Shown here: one piece after another, positions 6,157 through 7,398 of the stretch
How the letters are laid out: every line of letters starts with the position of its first letter
Position numbering within the stretch: position 1 is the first letter of the stretch
Assembly (NCBI GenBank): GCA_029212275.1
Contig: JARGOI010000016.1
Span: 1-7,398, forward strand
Origin: Thalassolituus sp.
GTDB lineage: Bacteria; Pseudomonadota; Gammaproteobacteria; Pseudomonadales; Oceanobacteraceae
DNA: 7,398 bases
Direction: 5' to 3'
Translations under genes and position numbers: made by a program
The notes under the pieces: generated by a model
The model's database searches: none
The model's input: the letters and a program-made list of their open reading frames with translations, nothing else
Told to the model about the DNA's origin: nothing

Positions 6157-6163
6157 TTGAACG

Positions 6164-7195
6164 ATGAGACCTTTGAACATCAAACAGCTACCAAATTCTT
6201 GGTCATCTAAACCGGTTTTAAGACTGATTGTACGACGACGATTTTGGGTAGCCGTAGTTATTTCATTACTATTTCACGCCGTTTTGTTTTTAGAGCTTGC
6301 GCCAGCAATATGGCTTATCGAACCAGAAGCTAAACCACCGGTAATTATTTTAGCGACACTAGAAAGTGACACGCTGCAACGCCAAGATGCCATTAACCAA
6401 ACCGGTAATGAAAAAAATCAGAGCGATGCACGCACATCCAGCATGGCGTCAAATGAGAATTTATCTGTCCCAAATGAATCTGAGCAGAATGAATCTATAC
6501 TTAGTCAATCTTCTCCAAAAGAAATCCTCCCAAAAAACAAAACCGACTCCGCAGCCACGCCGAAGTCTGGATCTGGGCCTAGCAATACATCTGCAGAAAA
6601 TTTACCGGTAATTACCTCAACCAAACCCAATCAACGTTCTGCATCAGTTGCGTTTATCGAGAAGCCTGAAGTTTCCAAACAGAGCAAACCTAACTCAGAT
6701 GTCTCTGAACCAGACCTCTCAGAATCAAAAGTCTCCAAACCCATCCCTAAACCAGAGCCAATGGGACCAAAAACTGAATTGGAAAATGCCGTTCCAGAAA
6801 AGTCTACGACAGCCAAAACCGCACCTTCTAGCGTAAAATCAATACCTTCAGTATCATCCGAGCAACAAACCGCGCAACGCTTCTCGGGTTCAGACGAGCA
6901 GTTTTCTAGCCCAAGCGAAGAGGAATATTATCGCCAACTCACGGCCCATTTAAATGCTCGACTGCCGGCACACCCCAAGAATGTCTCTGGAGTATTACGT
7001 TTACAGCTTCGCATTGAATATGGCGCGGTCATTACCGCGGTGACCATCATCGATAGCAGTGGTGATACAATCACGGATGAGTGGGCTAAGCGGGCAGCGA
7101 TTTCAGTTAGCCCAGTACCCCCCGTGCCCAAAAATATTGCTCAACCCTATTTTTATCGACCCACACTACGCTTGTCGGGAGCTTCTCAACCCTAA
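6164..7195 (+). CDS. TonB-family energy transducer
   Basis: TonB proteins carry energy from an ExbB-ExbD proton channel across the periplasm to outer-membrane receptors for iron chelates, cobalamin or other nutrients. This 343-residue protein has the expected order. A basic cytoplasmic end (1-26) precedes one membrane helix at about 27-50, holding the Ser-x3-His pattern (Ser34, His38) that TonB uses to contact ExbB/ExbD. A long low-complexity linker (about 68-248) is rich in Ser, Lys, Glu, Asn and Pro, with KPEP-like stretches but less proline than E. coli TonB. A TonB C-terminal domain (about 252-338) includes GVLRLQLRIEYGAVITAV, the SSGD turn and VPPVPKN. The frame has a stop at 6158-6160, so ATG 6164 is the first possible start; no ribosome site is evident. 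It is not linked functionally to the bio operon. Family sure; substrate system unknown, so no tonB symbol is assigned. Confidence 0.88.
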   Translation: MRPLNIKQLPNSWSSKPVLRLIVRRRFWVAVVISLLFHAVLFLELAPAIWLIEPEAKPPVIILATLESDTLQRQDAINQTGNEKNQSDARTSSMASNENLSVPNESEQNESILSQSSPKEILPKNKTDSAATPKSGSGPSNTSAENLPVITSTKPNQRSASVAFIEKPEVSKQSKPNSDVSEPDLSESKVSKPIPKPEPMGPKTELENAVPEKSTTAKTAPSSVKSIPSVSSEQQTAQRFSGSDEQFSSPSEEEYYRQLTAHLNARLPAHPKNVSGVLRLQLRIEYGAVITAVTIIDSSGDTITDEWAKRAAISVSPVPPVPKNIAQPYFYRPTLRLSGASQP

Positions 7196-7312
7196 CCGAT
7201 GTCACAATGTAAATAATTGTCGTTTTGGTATATCTTCACCAAGATGTTTTGACAACAACTGGTTATAGCAACCACCAGTTTAAACGATGTTTTGTTTTTG
7301 GATTAGCAGGCG

Positions 7313-7350
7313 CTTTGTTATCAAACAAAGTAAATTATTTTTATTTTTCT
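7313..7350 (+). terminator. Candidate intrinsic terminator between the TonB gene and the next gene
   Basis: CTTTGTT, loop ATCA, AACAAAG is a perfect 7-base stem, followed after TAAATTA by a run rich in T (TTTTTATTTTT). The stem is AT-rich and the T-run is not immediate, so strength is doubtful. It lies about 43 bases before the next start codon, so it could also belong to that gene's leader. Confidence 0.4.
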
Positions 7351-7361
7351 TCGATTTTTAC

Positions 7362-7366
7362 AAGGA
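7362..7366 (+). promoter_or_regulatory. Ribosome binding site for the last, truncated gene
   Basis: AAGGA lies 6 bases before GTG 7373. It supports GTG over the in-frame ATG at 7391, which has only GGA at 3 bases. Confidence 0.6.
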
Positions 7367-7372
7367 ATTCTT

Positions 7373-7398
7373 GTGTTAGAACCCGGAATTATGGCGTT
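7373..7398 (+). CDS. 5' end of a gene cut by the window edge; possibly an ExbB/TolQ-type protein
   Basis: A frame starts at GTG 7373 and reads MLEPGIMA before the window ends. The good ribosome site upstream makes a real gene start likely. A hydrophobic start of this type, just downstream of a TonB-family gene on the same strand, would fit a MotA/TolQ/ExbB proton-channel protein. That is inference from position; eight residues do not identify a family. Confidence 0.45.

Larger units (their letters stand above)
7196..7372 (+). other. Intergenic region with several small dyads
   Basis: This 177-base AT-rich stretch holds three inverted repeats. ATCTT/AAGAT (7232-7236, 7241-7245) has the loop CACC and is followed by GTTTT. 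AACTGG/CCAGTT (7257-7262, 7275-7280) has a 12-base loop. CTTTGTT/AACAAAG (7313-7319, 7324-7330) is followed by an AT-rich run. TTGTC (7217-7221) and GACAA (7251-7255) also bracket the first dyad. A consensus TTGACA occurs at 7249-7254, but no -10 lies at the right distance. I see no coding frame with support. Confidence 0.5.

Noticed and set aside
6366..6836. Two plus-strand frames and one minus-strand frame inside the TonB linker
   Set aside because: The low-complexity linker has few stops in other frames; the products are repetitive and lack support.
7249..7254. Consensus TTGACA as a promoter for the last gene
   Set aside because: No -10-like hexamer occurs 16-18 bases downstream (the position reads CCACCA).
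1..7398. Phage, insertion sequence, CRISPR, toxin-antitoxin or defence genes
   Set aside because: All long frames are accounted for by the housekeeping families described; no transposase, integrase, direct-repeat array or att-like repeats were seen.

Overview
The window is a biotin-synthesis locus from a gammaproteobacterium, probably a marine one of the Oceanospirillales type. That placement rests on the gene order bioF-bioH-bioC-bioD, a BirA-type operator, a DUF502 membrane protein and a TonB energy transducer, with moderate GC. It is an inference, not a species identification.

Layout: bases 1-90 are the 3' end of an unidentified plus-strand gene. After 34 bases comes a DUF502 (COV1-like) two-helix inner-membrane protein (125-829). 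It converges, across only 21 bases, on bioA, which is on the minus strand (851-2161). A 283-base divergent control region (2162-2444) separates bioA from bioF. It holds a well-formed BirA operator whose two half-sites each carry the -35 element of one of two back-to-back promoters. The plus-strand operon bioF-bioH-bioC-bioD (2445-6053) follows, and all three junctions are 4-base ATGA overlaps. The bioF leader also contains a 23-codon open frame that ends on the bioF start codon by the same ATGA overlap.

Together the genes cover most of biotin synthesis. BioC methylates malonyl-ACP (or -CoA) to start pimelate assembly on fatty-acid enzymes. BioH removes the methyl group from pimeloyl-ACP methyl ester. 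BioF makes 8-amino-7-oxononanoate (KAPA), BioA converts it to 7,8-diaminononanoate (DAPA), and BioD makes dethiobiotin. bioB, the last step, is not in this window and must lie elsewhere if the pathway is complete.

Downstream, a 110-base gap with an 8-base inverted repeat precedes a TonB-family protein (6164-7195). After a 177-base intergenic stretch with several small dyads, a new gene starts with GTG at 7373 and is cut by the window edge. Its position suggests an ExbB/TolQ-type partner, but eight codons cannot prove this.

I found no mobile elements, CRISPR arrays, tRNAs or rRNAs. The enzymes belong to well-known families. The parts most worth a second look are the bioA/bioF control region, the leader open frame, the absence of bioB, and the structured non-coding stretches around the TonB gene.
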